DNA of 64,000 nt from JANJTY01 sp038257155 (GTDB lineage: Bacteria > Pseudomonadota > Gammaproteobacteria > Xanthomonadales > Xanthomonadaceae): NCBI GenBank assembly GCA_038257155.1, contig JBBSJP010000021.1:1-64000 (forward strand). Reading direction: 5' to 3'. The notes under the pieces were generated by a model that had not been told where the DNA came from, ran no database searches, and saw only the letters and a program-made list of their open reading frames with translations. The first letter of the stretch is position 1. Every line of letters starts with the position of its first letter. A program made the position numbers and the translations under genes. Below are positions 1 to 9,697 of this stretch, one piece after another.

Positions 1-402
1 GCTTTTCGCTCTGAAATCCCCGTTTATTTTCCGCCGAGTAGCGGAAGAATCCGGCGGGGAAAGGCGCGCATGTCCGAGGCCATGGATGGCCGAGTTCGCG
101 CCGGCCGACGGATTCTGAGCAACGCAGGGTACCCCGCGCGCTCTTTGCGCGGGGCGGGAAATCCGGGGTGCCCTTCTCTTTGGTTACTTTCTCTTGGGCA
201 AGCAAGAGAAAGTGACTCGCTGCCCGCAGGGCAGAGAAAGCTGTTGATGTTGATGTTGATGTTGATGTTGCTCTTGCTATTGATCTTGAGGCTGCCTTAA
301 GTACAACAGCACCACCACCCCGCAATGGCGGATCAAGATCCGCCCTCCAACGGCGGCCAGTACCAACCTGCCGATCAGCCATTCGCGATGAATCGCGCCC
401 GA
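1..402. repeat. Repeat-rich intergenic region with hairpins and a hexamer microsatellite
   Basis: No convincing gene is seen here. The stretch holds four perfect inverted repeats: arms 78-83/86-91, 132-139/147-154, 186-196/203-213 and 327-334/337-344. A TTGATG hexamer microsatellite lies at about 243-270. From memory, the block around 186-213 (ACTTTCTCTTG and its complement) is a recurrent intergenic element in xanthomonad genomes and is often miscalled as a small protein. A 76-codon open frame at 70-300 crosses these hairpins and the microsatellite and looks spurious. Confidence 0.6.
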
Positions 403-1323
403 TCACCCCTGTCGTGCCTCAACCAATTGAACAATCCGCCCATGATGTTCAATCATCGATTCCCTATCGATCACAAACACACCCATCTGCCCGACCTTGA
501 ACTCGACCCACTCAAGCGGCAATTCCGGCACCAGCCGAGTCAGGGCGCGTTCGCTTTCCCCGACTTCGCAGATCAGCAGTCCGCCCTCGGTCAGATGATC
601 GGGCGCATCGCGCAAGATGCGCAGGGCCAGGTCCAGGCCATCCTCGCCGGCACGCAGACCAAGGTCGGGTTCGAAGCCATACTCGCGTGGCAAGGCCTCG
701 ACCTCGGCGTGGGTGACATAGGGCGGGTTGGTGACGATCAGTTCGTAGCGCTCGCCGGCCAGCTGCGCGAACAGGTCGGACTTGACCAGGCGCATGTTGT
801 CGGCCAGCAGGCGGCTCTTGTTCTCCTCGGCCAGCGCCAGTGCGTCGTCGGAAATATCCACGCCGTCAACCAACCAATCCGGATTGTAATGCGCCATCGC
901 GATGGCAATGCAGCCCGAGCCGGTGCATAGATCCAGCGCCCGGAATACCTCGACGTCGCCCAGCCAGGGCTGGAATCCGGATTCAATCAATTCGGCAATC
1001 GGCGAGCGTGGCACCAGGGCGCGCGGATCGCTCTTGAAGCTCAGGCCCGCGAACCAGGCTTCCCCGGTGAGATAGGCCGCCGGGATACGCTCGGTCACGC
1101 GGCGCTCGAACAGCGCCAGGATTTCGGCTTTTTCCTCGGCCACCAGGCGCGCTTGGCCGTACACCGGACTCAGGTCATGTGGCAGATGCAGGGCGTGCAG
1201 GACAAGTTGGGTGGCCTCATCCAGTGCGTTGTCGTAGCTGTGCCCGAAACACAGGCCGGCCGCGTTGAAGCGACTGGCGCCATAGCGGATGAAATCGATC
1301 AGGGTGCGCAGTTCGGCGCTCAT
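403..1323 (-). CDS. prmB: Ribosomal protein L3 N5-glutamine methyltransferase PrmB
   Basis: The product is a 306-residue SAM-dependent methyltransferase, close to the usual PrmB length of about 310. The SAM-binding motif I (LDLCTGSGC) lies at residues 130-138. The diagnostic NPPY motif of Gln/Asn N-methyltransferases is at 199-202 and would position the substrate amide. PrmB methylates a glutamine in ribosomal protein L3; its paralogue PrmC acts on release factors. The start of the protein and the sequence after NPPY (YVTHAEVEALPREYGFEP) fit PrmB better than PrmC. The ATG start has only a weak Shine-Dalgarno. The gene diverges from the Sco-like gene, with about 59 bp between them. Confidence 0.93.
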   Translation of the reverse strand: MSAELRTLIDFIRYGASRFNAAGLCFGHSYDNALDEATQLVLHALHLPHDLSPVYGQARLVAEEKAEILALFERRVTERIPAAYLTGEAWFAGLSFKSDPRALVPRSPIAELIESGFQPWLGDVEVFRALDLCTGSGCIAIAMAHYNPDWLVDGVDISDDALALAEENKSRLLADNMRLVKSDLFAQLAGERYELIVTNPPYVTHAEVEALPREYGFEPDLGLRAGEDGLDLALRILRDAPDHLTEGGLLICEVGESERALTRLVPELPLEWVEFKVGQMGVFVIDRESMIEHHGRIVQLVEARQG

Positions 1324-1382
1324 GTGGGACGGATTCAGGGGCGGGACGGCCGAGTATAGAGGCTGCGGCTATACTTGTTGCC

Positions 1383-2033
1383 ATGCAACATTCTCGATCC
1401 ACGGGCATTGCCCGCGCACACCTTTTGGTCCTGCTGGCCGCCCTGGCCGCGGGATTTGGGCTATGGCTTGCGCAGTCTTATCAAGCCGGGCCACCGCCAG
1501 GCAAGGCCTTCGAGACGGTCTTCATCTACCCACAGCCGCGCGCACTGCCGGGCTTCAGCCTTGTCGCAGCCAAGGGAGAAGCATTTCTTCCGGAAGACCT
1601 CACTGGCCGCTGGCATCTGGTCTTCGTGGGCTTTACCCATTGCCCTGACATCTGCCCCACTACACTGGCCGAACTGGCGCAGGTGGAGAAGCGATGGACC
1701 GAAGCACTGCCCGAGGCGCAGCGACCCCAGACCGTGTTCGTTTCGGTCGACCCAGAACGCGATAGCCCGGAGCGGGCCTTGGAGTACGCGCGCTACTTCA
1801 GCCCTACCGCCACCGCCGCCAGCGGTGAACTTGCAGCGCTGGAAGGCTTTGCGCGAAGTCTCGGCATGGTGTTCATGAAAATTCCGCAGCAGGGCGATGA
1901 CTACACCATCGACCACAGCACCCATATCGCGCTGATCGATCCACAGGGCCGCCTGGCCGGCATCGTGCGCAGCCCGCTGGATGTGACAAAGCTGGCCAAC
2001 GACATGATCCGCCTGGCTGGTACAGGCCGATGA
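1383..2033 (+). CDS. SCO1/SenC-family copper chaperone
   Basis: A 216-residue thioredoxin-fold protein anchored by one N-terminal membrane segment (about residues 12-31), placing the domain in the periplasm. The copper-binding CPDICP motif has Cys87 and Cys91, and a distal His lies in DHSTHIAL, the third Cu ligand expected of Sco proteins. The family delivers copper to the CuA site of cytochrome c oxidase or acts as a thiol reductase. Its stop overlaps the psd start by four bases (ATGA), so the two are probably co-transcribed, although no functional link to phospholipid synthesis is known to me. Confidence 0.9.
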   Translation: MQHSRSTGIARAHLLVLLAALAAGFGLWLAQSYQAGPPPGKAFETVFIYPQPRALPGFSLVAAKGEAFLPEDLTGRWHLVFVGFTHCPDICPTTLAELAQVEKRWTEALPEAQRPQTVFVSVDPERDSPERALEYARYFSPTATAASGELAALEGFARSLGMVFMKIPQQGDDYTIDHSTHIALIDPQGRLAGIVRSPLDVTKLANDMIRLAGTGR

Positions 2034-2881
2034 GTCCGAAGGTCCTGCTGCAATACATCCTGCCGCACCGGCTGCTGTCGGGCGCTGCGCACCGCGTGGC
2101 ACTCTGGCGCTGGCGGCCGTTCAAGAACGCCCTGATCGGCCTGGTGGTGCGTCACTTCAAGGTCAACATGGATGAGGCAGAGAATGCCGATCCACGCTCC
2201 TACGCAAGCTTCAATGCCTTCTTCACCCGCGCCCTGAAACCGGGCGCGCGTGCGCCGGACCCCGACGAGCTTGCCTTGCTGATGCCGGCGGATGGCTGCG
2301 TCAGTCAATTCGGACGGATTGAGGACGGCAGAATCTTTCAGGCCAAGGGCCAAGAGTTCTCCGCCGCTGAACTGCTCGGCGACGCTGAAATGGCAGCGCC
2401 GTATGCGGATGGAGACTTCGTCACCGTCTATCTGTCGCCGCGCGACTACCACCGCGTACATATGCCCTGGGCGGGGCAGCTGCTGGAAACCCTGCACGTG
2501 CCGGGGCGCCTGTTCACGGTTGCGCCCTGGGGCGTGCGAGCCATTCCGCGCCTGTTTGCGCGCAACGAGCGTCTCGTCTGTCATTTTCAGACCGAGTTTG
2601 GCCCGCTGTGCCTTGTGATGGTCGGTGCCCTGCTGGTTTCGGGCGTGGAAACCGTGTGGGGTGGCGAAGAAATCCCCCCGTATGGGCATCGCCCGCATCG
2701 CAAGGACTACCGGAACCGCACCGTTTCGCTCGATCGGTTCGCCGAAATGGCGCGCTTCAACTACGGGTCCACGGTGATTGTCCTGCTGCCGCGTGGCGCA
2801 GCTGAGCTCAGTCCCGTGCTGGCTGCCGAGCAGCCGGTGCGGCTTGGTCAAAGGCTCGCGATGCGCAGTGATCCTGCCTGA
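2030..2881 (+). CDS. psd: Phosphatidylserine decarboxylase
   Basis: This 283-residue proenzyme converts phosphatidylserine to phosphatidylethanolamine at the inner membrane. The self-cleavage motif reads NYGSTVIVLLP near the C-terminus, and Ser247 should become the pyruvoyl group of the small alpha subunit. Most family members have LGST, so the residue before Gly is Tyr rather than Leu. Other conserved stretches are SFNAFFTR, PADG and YLSPRDYHRVHMP. The length matches the bacterial proteobacterial-type enzyme. The start codon overlaps the upstream Sco gene, which supports it. Confidence 0.95.
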   Translation: MSPKVLLQYILPHRLLSGAAHRVALWRWRPFKNALIGLVVRHFKVNMDEAENADPRSYASFNAFFTRALKPGARAPDPDELALLMPADGCVSQFGRIEDGRIFQAKGQEFSAAELLGDAEMAAPYADGDFVTVYLSPRDYHRVHMPWAGQLLETLHVPGRLFTVAPWGVRAIPRLFARNERLVCHFQTEFGPLCLVMVGALLVSGVETVWGGEEIPPYGHRPHRKDYRNRTVSLDRFAEMARFNYGSTVIVLLPRGAAELSPVLAAEQPVRLGQRLAMRSDPA

Positions 2882-3012
2882 AACCGCCGACCCGGGGCAC
2901 GGATGCTGAAGCCCAGCCACACTTCAGCCGGGGTTTATGGAGCCGGGTCCGACCTTTCGGCTATCATCGCGGGCCTTGCTGCCGCGTCGGCAGCGCCCAA
3001 AGCGGCCAACTG

Positions 3013-3867
3013 ATGACCCTTCGCCCCGGCCTTTCGACTGGCCTCACCCGAATTCTGCTGATCGTTTTCCTGCTGGCCTTTACCGCTGGCTGTGCCCGCG
3101 TGGGTGGCTGGTTCTCCAAGCGCGAAGACCCGGTCGAGACACTGCCGGTGGCCGAGCTTTACGAGATCGCCAAGGGCGCCTTGCAGGTGAACAACTTCAG
3201 CAGGGCCCAGCGCGTCTACTCGCGGCTTATTGCGCGCTTTCCTTTTGGTCCGCTTACCGAGCAGTCGCAGCTTGAACTTGGCTACGCCCAGTTCAAGGGC
3301 GGCATGCACGAAGAGGCCACGTCCACGGTAGCGCGCTTCATCCGCACCTACCCGGCGCACCCGGAGATCGCCTATGCCTATTACCTGCGGGCAATGATCA
3401 ATTTCGAGAGGGACTCAACCTTTCTTACCCGCGTTGCGCGCATCGATACCACCACGCGCGACATGAGCGCGGCGCGTCAGTCATTCACCGACTTCGGCGA
3501 CCTGATGCGGCGCTATCCAAACACCCGCTACGCGGCGGATGCCAGCAGCCGCATGCTGCACCTGAGCAATGCCATGGCGTCACACGAAATCAATGTGGCG
3601 GCCTTCTATCTGGAGCGTGGCGCCTGGGTCGCGGCGCGCAACCGTGGCCAGCATGTGCTGCAAAGCTATCCGCAAAGCGCGTACACGGCAGACGCCCTGG
3701 CCATCATCACGGAGAGTTACCTTCGGCTTGGTGATGAGCAGTTGGCCACAGACTCTCGCCGCGTGCTCGAACTGAATGACCCGAACCACCCGTATTTCAG
3801 TGGCAAGTGGCCGGCCGAAAAGAGTTTCTGGCGCAAGCTGGTCCCGCTTGGCGGACTGCGCAACTGA
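3013..3867 (+). CDS. bamD: Outer membrane assembly lipoprotein BamD
   Basis: A 284-residue TPR-type lipoprotein. A signal peptide ends in LAFTAGC, with Cys27 as the lipidated residue; Thr at -3 of the lipobox is less usual than Leu. TPR-like helices follow (VAELYEIAKGAL, AQRVYSRLIARFP, EIAYAYYLRAMINF), matching the BamD/ComL fold. BamD is the essential partner of BamA in folding outer-membrane beta-barrels. The gene is convergent with nadE. It has its own upstream gap of about 130 bases after psd, so it may have a separate promoter. Confidence 0.94.
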   Translation: MTLRPGLSTGLTRILLIVFLLAFTAGCARVGGWFSKREDPVETLPVAELYEIAKGALQVNNFSRAQRVYSRLIARFPFGPLTEQSQLELGYAQFKGGMHEEATSTVARFIRTYPAHPEIAYAYYLRAMINFERDSTFLTRVARIDTTTRDMSAARQSFTDFGDLMRRYPNTRYAADASSRMLHLSNAMASHEINVAAFYLERGAWVAARNRGQHVLQSYPQSAYTADALAIITESYLRLGDEQLATDSRRVLELNDPNHPYFSGKWPAEKSFWRKLVPLGGLRN

Positions 3868-3881
3868 CGGCAGCGCAATGT

Positions 3882-3898
3882 GGGAGCTGAAGGCTCCC
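3882..3898. terminator. Small hairpin between convergent bamD and nadE
   Basis: Perfect six-base arms GGGAGC/GCTCCC surround a five-base loop between the convergent stops of bamD and nadE. There is no T-tract on either strand, so it may be a REP-type hairpin rather than a true intrinsic terminator. Confidence 0.3.
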
Positions 3899-3923
3899 TG
3901 CGGCGCCTTGCGTCCCGAGGTCC

Positions 3924-5561
3924 CTACTTCCAGCCCGAGGTGATCGGGTAACGCCGTTCGCGCCCAAACGCACGGCGAGACACCTTCGGCCCGGGTGCCG
4001 ACTGACGACGTTTCCACTCGTTCATCCGCACCAGCCTGACCACGCGCTCGACCGTCGACCGCAGATACCCCATCGCCACGATCTCGTCGCGCGAGCATTC
4101 CTCGTCGACGAAGGCGCGCAGGATGGCATCCAGTTCGTCGTAGGGCGGCAGCGAATCCTGGTCGAGCTGGCCTTCACGCAGTTCCGCCGATGGCGGCCGG
4201 TCGATCACGGCGCTCGGAATGGCCTGCGGGGCGTTCTCCGGCTGACGCGCATTGCGCCAGTGACACAATGCGTACACCTCGGTCTTGTAGAGATCCTTGA
4301 TCGGCGCAAAGCCGCCGCACATGTCGCCATAGATCGTTGCGTAGCCAACCGCGTATTCACTTTTGTTACCCGTGGTCAGCAGCAGTCCGCCAAACTTGTT
4401 CGACAGCGCCATCATCAGGCTGCCGCGGCAGCGCGACTGCAGATTTTCTTCCGTGACGTCGGGCATGCGATCGGCAAAGGCGGGTGCAAGGGCATCGAGA
4501 AAACCCTCGAAAGGCGCCTCGATAGGGATGGTCAGCAAGCGCACACCCAGCGCATCGCACTGCTGCTGCGCCAATTCGTTGCTAAGGCCTGACGTGAAGC
4601 GCGACGGCAGGCGGACCGCGGTAACCGCATCCGCGCCCAGTGCATCGACAGCCATTACCAGGGTCAAGGCAGAATCAATGCCGCCGGAGAGGCCCAGCAG
4701 CAGACGGCCAAAGCCATTCTTGCCGGCATAGTCGCGGATGCCGCGCACCACGGCCCGGTAGGCCAGCGATTCCAGCGACTCGTCATGCTCCTCCGGCCAA
4801 ACCGCGGGAGTGAAGCCGCCGGTTTCAGCGTCGAAATCAGCGATCAGCAGGTGTTCGACAAATGCTGTGGCTGCGCTGTGGACGCGTCCATCGGCATCGG
4901 CGAGACAGGAACTGCCGTCGAATACCAGTTCGTCCTGCCCGCCTACCAGGTTGAGGTAGGCGATGGCCATGCCTGACTCGCGCGCGCGCCGCTCCAGCAG
5001 GGCGTCGCGATCGCCCGCCTTGCCTCGCTCGAACGGCGAGGCATTGGGAACCAGCAGCAGTTTTGCACCAAGTGCTGCGGTCTCGGCGGCTGCATCGGCA
5101 TGCCAGAGGTCTTCGCACAGCACCAGGCCGATTCGAACTCCGGCGAGTTCGAACGCATAAGCCGAACTGCCGGTAGCGAAATAGCGGCGCTCATCGAACA
5201 CCGCGTAGTTGGGTAGCTCGCGCTTGCGATAGGTGTGCTCGATGCGGCCATTACGCAACAGGCTGGCAGCGTTGTAAACCACGCTGCCCGCGGTTTGTGG
5301 CCAGCCCACAACCGCAGCAATGCCGGTGGCCGCGGACGCGATCTCGGCCAGCGCCGATTCGCAGGCCTCCAGAAAGCTGGGGCGAAGCAGCAGATCCTCG
5401 GGCGGGTAGCCGGAAATCGCCAGTTCCGGGAACAGCACAACGTCGGCGCCATGCGTCTCGCGTGCTAGCGCAATCAGGTCGAGGATGCGCCGGGTATTAC
5501 CCGTGACATCGCCGACGGAGAAATCGAACTGGGCCAGGGCGATGCGAAGGGGTTTGCTCAT
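3924..5561 (-). CDS. nadE: Glutamine-dependent NAD+ synthetase
   Basis: A 545-residue two-domain enzyme. The N-terminal nitrilase-type glutaminase carries the triad Glu46 (FPELAIS), Lys113 (YRKRELPNY) and Cys149 (LVLCEDLWH). The C-terminal ATP-pyrophosphatase domain has the SGGIDS P-loop near residues 290-296 and the NAD-synthetase motif TTGNKSEYAVGY. It amidates deamido-NAD using ammonia channelled from glutamine, the last step of NAD synthesis. nadC lies elsewhere in the window (56785). The gene follows sucD on the same strand after 77 bases. Confidence 0.96.
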   Translation of the reverse strand: MSKPLRIALAQFDFSVGDVTGNTRRILDLIALARETHGADVVLFPELAISGYPPEDLLLRPSFLEACESALAEIASAATGIAAVVGWPQTAGSVVYNAASLLRNGRIEHTYRKRELPNYAVFDERRYFATGSSAYAFELAGVRIGLVLCEDLWHADAAAETAALGAKLLLVPNASPFERGKAGDRDALLERRARESGMAIAYLNLVGGQDELVFDGSSCLADADGRVHSAATAFVEHLLIADFDAETGGFTPAVWPEEHDESLESLAYRAVVRGIRDYAGKNGFGRLLLGLSGGIDSALTLVMAVDALGADAVTAVRLPSRFTSGLSNELAQQQCDALGVRLLTIPIEAPFEGFLDALAPAFADRMPDVTEENLQSRCRGSLMMALSNKFGGLLLTTGNKSEYAVGYATIYGDMCGGFAPIKDLYKTEVYALCHWRNARQPENAPQAIPSAVIDRPPSAELREGQLDQDSLPPYDELDAILRAFVDEECSRDEIVAMGYLRSTVERVVRLVRMNEWKRRQSAPGPKVSRRAFGRERRYPITSGWK

Positions 5562-5638
5562 CCAGGCACCTCGCCAGCAGAAAGAACCGTGCCGCGGCCA
5601 GAGCCGCCGCTACACACTCCCGCCCTAGAATCCGCGAC

Positions 5639-6517
5639 TCAACCAGCCTTCATCCGCTTGACCAGGGCTGCACCCAGATCAGCTGGCGAACGCACCGTCG
5701 TGACCCCGGCTTTTTCCAGCGCCTCGAACTTGCCGGCTGCCGTGCCCTTGCCTCCGGAGATGATCGCGCCGGCGTGGCCCATGCGCTTGCCGGCCGGGGC
5801 GCTGGCGCCCGCGATGAAGGCCACGACGGGCTTGGTGACGTATTCGGCAATGAACTCGGCCGCCTCTTCCTCGGCGCTGCCACCGATCTCGCCGACCATG
5901 ATGATGCCCTCGGTCTGCGGATCGTCCTGGAACAGTTGCAGGCAATCGATGAAGTTCATGCCCTGCAGCGGGTCGCCGCCGATGCCGATGCAGGTGCTCT
6001 GGCCGAGGCCCGCCTTGGTGGTCTGGAATACGGCTTCGTAGGTCAGGGTGCCGGAGCGCGAGACGATGCCGACTTTGCCGGGCTGGTGGATGTGGCCCGG
6101 CATGATGCCGATCTTGCACTCGCCCGGGGTGATGATGCCGGGGCAGTTGGGGCCGATCAGCCAGGTGTCCTCGTAACGCTTGAGCACGTTCTTCACGCGC
6201 AGCATGTCGAGCGCCGGAATGCCCTCGGTGATCGCCACGATCACCCGGATGCCGGCATCGGCCGCTTCCAGGATGGCATCGGCGGCGAACGGGGGCGGCA
6301 CGTAGATCACGCTGGCATCGGCGCCGGTCTCGTCAACCGCGTCCTGCACCGTGTTGAACACCGGCAGGCCAATATGCTCGCTGCCACCCTTGCCGGGGGT
6401 CACGCCGCCCATCACCTTGGTGCCGTATTCCAGCATCTGCTCGGCGTGGAAAGTGCCCTGCTGGCCGGTGAAGCCTTGCACGATCACCTTGGTGGATTTG
6501 TTGACCAATACGCTCAT
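5639..6517 (-). CDS. sucD: Succinyl-CoA synthetase alpha subunit
   Basis: A 292-residue CoA-binding subunit of the TCA-cycle enzyme that couples succinyl-CoA cleavage to nucleotide triphosphate formation. Visible features are the N-terminal CoA-binding Rossmann region (VIVQGFTGQQGTFH), the GPNCPGIITPGE segment and the phosphorylated active-site His248 in GHAGAI. The length is typical. It follows sucC by 70 bases on the same strand and forms the usual sucCD pair. Confidence 0.97.
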   Translation of the reverse strand: MSVLVNKSTKVIVQGFTGQQGTFHAEQMLEYGTKVMGGVTPGKGGSEHIGLPVFNTVQDAVDETGADASVIYVPPPFAADAILEAADAGIRVIVAITEGIPALDMLRVKNVLKRYEDTWLIGPNCPGIITPGECKIGIMPGHIHQPGKVGIVSRSGTLTYEAVFQTTKAGLGQSTCIGIGGDPLQGMNFIDCLQLFQDDPQTEGIIMVGEIGGSAEEEAAEFIAEYVTKPVVAFIAGASAPAGKRMGHAGAIISGGKGTAAGKFEALEKAGVTTVRSPADLGAALVKRMKAG

Positions 6518-6587
6518 CGTGGTACGCCTTGCGTTGAATTTGATTGTCGCCGCGAACGGAAACCGCTCGGTGAGGATGTTGGAGCGC

Positions 6588-7751
6588 TCAGCCCTTGGCC
6601 GCCGCCACTGCCTTGTCGGCAGCGTCGTTCAGATCGTCGGCCGGAATCAGGGCCAGGCCGCTGTCTTTCAGCAGCTGCTTGCCCTTTTCCACATTGGTGC
6701 CTTCGAGGCGCACGATCACCGGGATCGAGACGCCGACTTCCTTGACCGCGGCAATGATGCCCTCGGCGATCATGTCGCAGCGCACGATGCCGCCGAAGAT
6801 GTTCACCAGGATGGCCTTGACCTTGTCGGAAGACAGGATCAGCTTGAAGGCCTCGGTGACGCGCTCCTTGGTGGCGCCGCCGCCCACGTCGAGGAAGTTG
6901 GCCGGCGTGCCGCCAGCCAGCTTGATCACGTCCATGGTGGCCATGGCCAGGCCCGCACCGTTCACCATGCAGCCGATGTCGCCGTCCATGGTGACGTAGT
7001 TGAGGCCGTGTTCGGCGGCTTCGGCCTCGGCGGGATCTTCCTGAGCCGCGTCGCGCATCGCCGCGAGGCGCGGGTGGCGGAAGGTGGCGTTGTCATCCGA
7101 GTTGATCTTGCCGTCCAGCGCCATCACGTCGCCATTGCTGAGGATGGCCAGCGGATTGAGCTCGACCAGGGCCAGATCGCATTCGTTGAACAGCTTGTAC
7201 AAACCCAGCATGATCTTGGTCAGCTGCATGGTCTGCTTCGGGCCCAGGCCCATGGCGAAACCCAGCTGGCGGCACTGGAAGGGCTGCAGGCCCTGCACGA
7301 AGTCGACCTCCACGGTGTGGATCTCGTCCGGGGTTTCGCGCGCGACTTGCTCGATGTCGATGCCGCCCTGCGCCGACGCGATGAAATTGATCGCCTTGCT
7401 GGCGCGGTCGATGAGGATCGACAGGTACAGCTCTTTGCTGATGTCGGTGGCTTCGGTGACCAGCACACAGTCGACCGGCAGTGCCAGGCCTGCGGACTGG
7501 TAGGTTTCCATGCGCGTGCCGAGCATCGCAGCGGCTGCTTCCTTCACCGCATCGACCGACTTGACGAGCTTCACGCCGCCGGCCTTGCCGCGCCCACCGG
7601 CGTGGATCTGCGCCTTCACCACCCAGTGTTCACCACCCATATGGCGCGCGACTTCCGCGGCTTCCTCGGGCGTGCGCGCAACTCTGCCGGGAGGCACCGG
7701 AATGCCGTACTCGGCGAACAGTTCCTTGGCCTGATACTCGTGAAAATTCAT
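6588..7751 (-). CDS. sucC: Succinyl-CoA synthetase beta subunit
   Basis: A 387-residue ATP-grasp subunit that binds nucleotide and succinate. Characteristic segments are MNFHEYQAKELFAEYGIPVP at the N-terminus, VKAQIHAGGRGKAGGVK, and DGDIGCMVNGAGLAMATMD and FLDVGGGA in the C-terminal half. It is the first gene of the sucCD operon. The 188 bases to pilS form a divergent promoter region, an arrangement also seen in xanthomonads. Confidence 0.97.
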   Translation of the reverse strand: MNFHEYQAKELFAEYGIPVPPGRVARTPEEAAEVARHMGGEHWVVKAQIHAGGRGKAGGVKLVKSVDAVKEAAAAMLGTRMETYQSAGLALPVDCVLVTEATDISKELYLSILIDRASKAINFIASAQGGIDIEQVARETPDEIHTVEVDFVQGLQPFQCRQLGFAMGLGPKQTMQLTKIMLGLYKLFNECDLALVELNPLAILSNGDVMALDGKINSDDNATFRHPRLAAMRDAAQEDPAEAEAAEHGLNYVTMDGDIGCMVNGAGLAMATMDVIKLAGGTPANFLDVGGGATKERVTEAFKLILSSDKVKAILVNIFGGIVRCDMIAEGIIAAVKEVGVSIPVIVRLEGTNVEKGKQLLKDSGLALIPADDLNDAADKAVAAAKG

Positions 7752-7939
7752 GGGGTCACCTGGATTCCAAAAGGACCCTGCCGCAAAGCCGGGGCCGGAT
7801 GATGGTCACGCCGCATCGGCGAGACCGCGAACGGTCGCGTATTGTGGCGAACGACCCGGGCAAAGGCAAAAGTGGCGCCAATGGGCACCGCGTCGCTGGG
7901 GCTATACTGCCGACCGACTCGCGCCCGAACGGAGCCATT

Positions 7940-9601
7940 GTGGCGTCGACCCCGACGGCCAAGCTGCCCAGCACCCGCACCCAGTTCAGTGGTGATGCCG
8001 CGCTGCGTCGCGAGCTCTATTTCTTCACGCTCTACCGGCTGTTGCAGGCAGTTCTGCTGGCTTTCCTGGTATTCACGCCGTTCCAGGCAGAGCGCATCGC
8101 GCAAGCCGACCTGGGACTTGCCAACGCGCTGGCATCGATCTATCTGGTGCTGGCTTTCGTCCTGTTCGTCACCGGTCTGGATAGCCGCCTTGGGCTACGC
8201 CGCCAAGCCGCCGCCGGGGCACTCATGGACATCGTGGTTGCCACCCTGGCGACCAACTGCATTGCCGGCATGGAGACCGCGATCGGCCTGATGCTGGTGG
8301 TCAATGTCGGCGCCGCGGCCCTGCTGCTGCCCCTGCGCACCGGCATCAGCATCGCCTTGGTGGCCGGTGTCGCACTGATTGTCGAGTACCTCTACGCGCA
8401 TTTCGCCCAAAGTGGACCCGCGCGAGGCTTCACCGAATCGCTGATGTTCGCTGTCACTTACCTGGCGGCGGCCGTTCTGTGCCACCTGCTGGGAGCACAG
8501 ATGCGCGAAACCCACGCACTGGCCGAACAGCGCGGCGCGGATCTGGCCAACCTTTCGCAGCTCAACGAGCTGATCATTCGGCGAATGCGCACCGGTGTGC
8601 TGGTGGTTGACGCCGGCAATCGCATCCAGCTCTTCAACGAGGCCGGCTGGCATCTGCTGGGCAACCCCAGCCCAAACCAGCGAGATCTTGCCGAAGTCGC
8701 GCCGGAGCTTTCCCGAAGGCTGTACCACTGGCGCTTCGAAACCGAGATCGAACCAGGCCCAGTGCAGCTGGCGGAGGAAACACCCGAGGTGATCCCGCGC
8801 TTCGCGCGACTCACCGTGACCGATGACCTGTTTCTGGTCTTTCTCGACGACACCTCGCTGCTCTCGCGCCGCGCCGAGGAAATGACTCTCGCCACGCTCG
8901 GTCGACTGTCGGCCTCGATCGCACATGAGATCCGCAATCCGCTGGCGGCGATCAGCTACGCCGCGCAATTGCTGGAAGAGTCCGAGGACCTGCCCGAAAC
9001 CGACCGACGCCTGGTGGAAATCGTCAACAACCACTGCCAGCGCATGAACAGCATCGTCGAGAACGTGCTGAACCTGTCACGTCGCGAGCGCGCCCGGCCG
9101 GAGGAGATTGATCTGGCGCACTGGGTCTATACCTTCGTCGACGAGTTCCGCAACACGCATTACCTCAACGAGCATGACGTCAAGGGCATTGCGCAGAGTC
9201 GCCATCTGCCGGCGATGGTGGATCCACAGCACCTGTATCAGGTCGTCTCCAACCTGGTGCAAAACGCCATCAACTACGGACACATGCCAGGCCAACCTGC
9301 CCGCATCACCCTGATTGCCAGGCAGTCGAGCGACGCGTCGCCGCCGCTGATCGAAATCATCGACCGAGGACCAGGCATTCCTGCCAAGGTCGCGGCGAGC
9401 ATCTTCGAGCCATTCTTTACCACGCACGAGCACGGAACTGGACTTGGCCTGTATCTGGCGCGGCAGCTTTGCGAAGCCAACCAGGCTGCAATCGACTATG
9501 TTCCGATGCCCGGCGGCGGCAGCTGTTTTCGCATAACGCTGGCCAAACCGTCATCGCTCGGCCAGCACCTGCCCGGCAGCCGGTCCACGGCGGGCGCCTG
9601 A
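7940..9601 (+). CDS. pilS: Type IV pilus sensor histidine kinase PilS
   Basis: I choose the GTG at 7940, giving 553 residues, because GGAG lies five bases upstream; the frame stays open to an ATG at 7799, but that extra stretch is low-complexity and charged. After the N-terminus come about six membrane segments, a PAS-like region (RTGVLVVDAGNRIQLFNEAG), then HisKA with His329 in SIAHEIRNPL. The ATPase boxes follow (NLVQNAINYG, DRGPGIP, GTGLGLYLARQ). PilS normally phosphorylates PilR to activate sigma-54-dependent pilin transcription. Position beside sucC supports the name. Unusually, no pilR follows: the next gene is an opposite-strand asparaginase. Confidence 0.85.
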   Translation: MASTPTAKLPSTRTQFSGDAALRRELYFFTLYRLLQAVLLAFLVFTPFQAERIAQADLGLANALASIYLVLAFVLFVTGLDSRLGLRRQAAAGALMDIVVATLATNCIAGMETAIGLMLVVNVGAAALLLPLRTGISIALVAGVALIVEYLYAHFAQSGPARGFTESLMFAVTYLAAAVLCHLLGAQMRETHALAEQRGADLANLSQLNELIIRRMRTGVLVVDAGNRIQLFNEAGWHLLGNPSPNQRDLAEVAPELSRRLYHWRFETEIEPGPVQLAEETPEVIPRFARLTVTDDLFLVFLDDTSLLSRRAEEMTLATLGRLSASIAHEIRNPLAAISYAAQLLEESEDLPETDRRLVEIVNNHCQRMNSIVENVLNLSRRERARPEEIDLAHWVYTFVDEFRNTHYLNEHDVKGIAQSRHLPAMVDPQHLYQVVSNLVQNAINYGHMPGQPARITLIARQSSDASPPLIEIIDRGPGIPAKVAASIFEPFFTTHEHGTGLGLYLARQLCEANQAAIDYVPMPGGGSCFRITLAKPSSLGQHLPGSRSTAGA

Positions 9602-9697
9602 CCGAACGCGTTCGACTCACGGTCAGACCTTGCACCTTTGACGCGCTACAGCTCGCGGCCAGTCGATGTCGATGCCAGGCGCGAGTTGGTTCCAGCG

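Noticed and set aside
70..300. A 76-codon open frame with a Leu/Met-rich end
   Set aside because: It runs across hairpins and a TTGATG microsatellite, and the hydrophobic tail is only the translated repeat.
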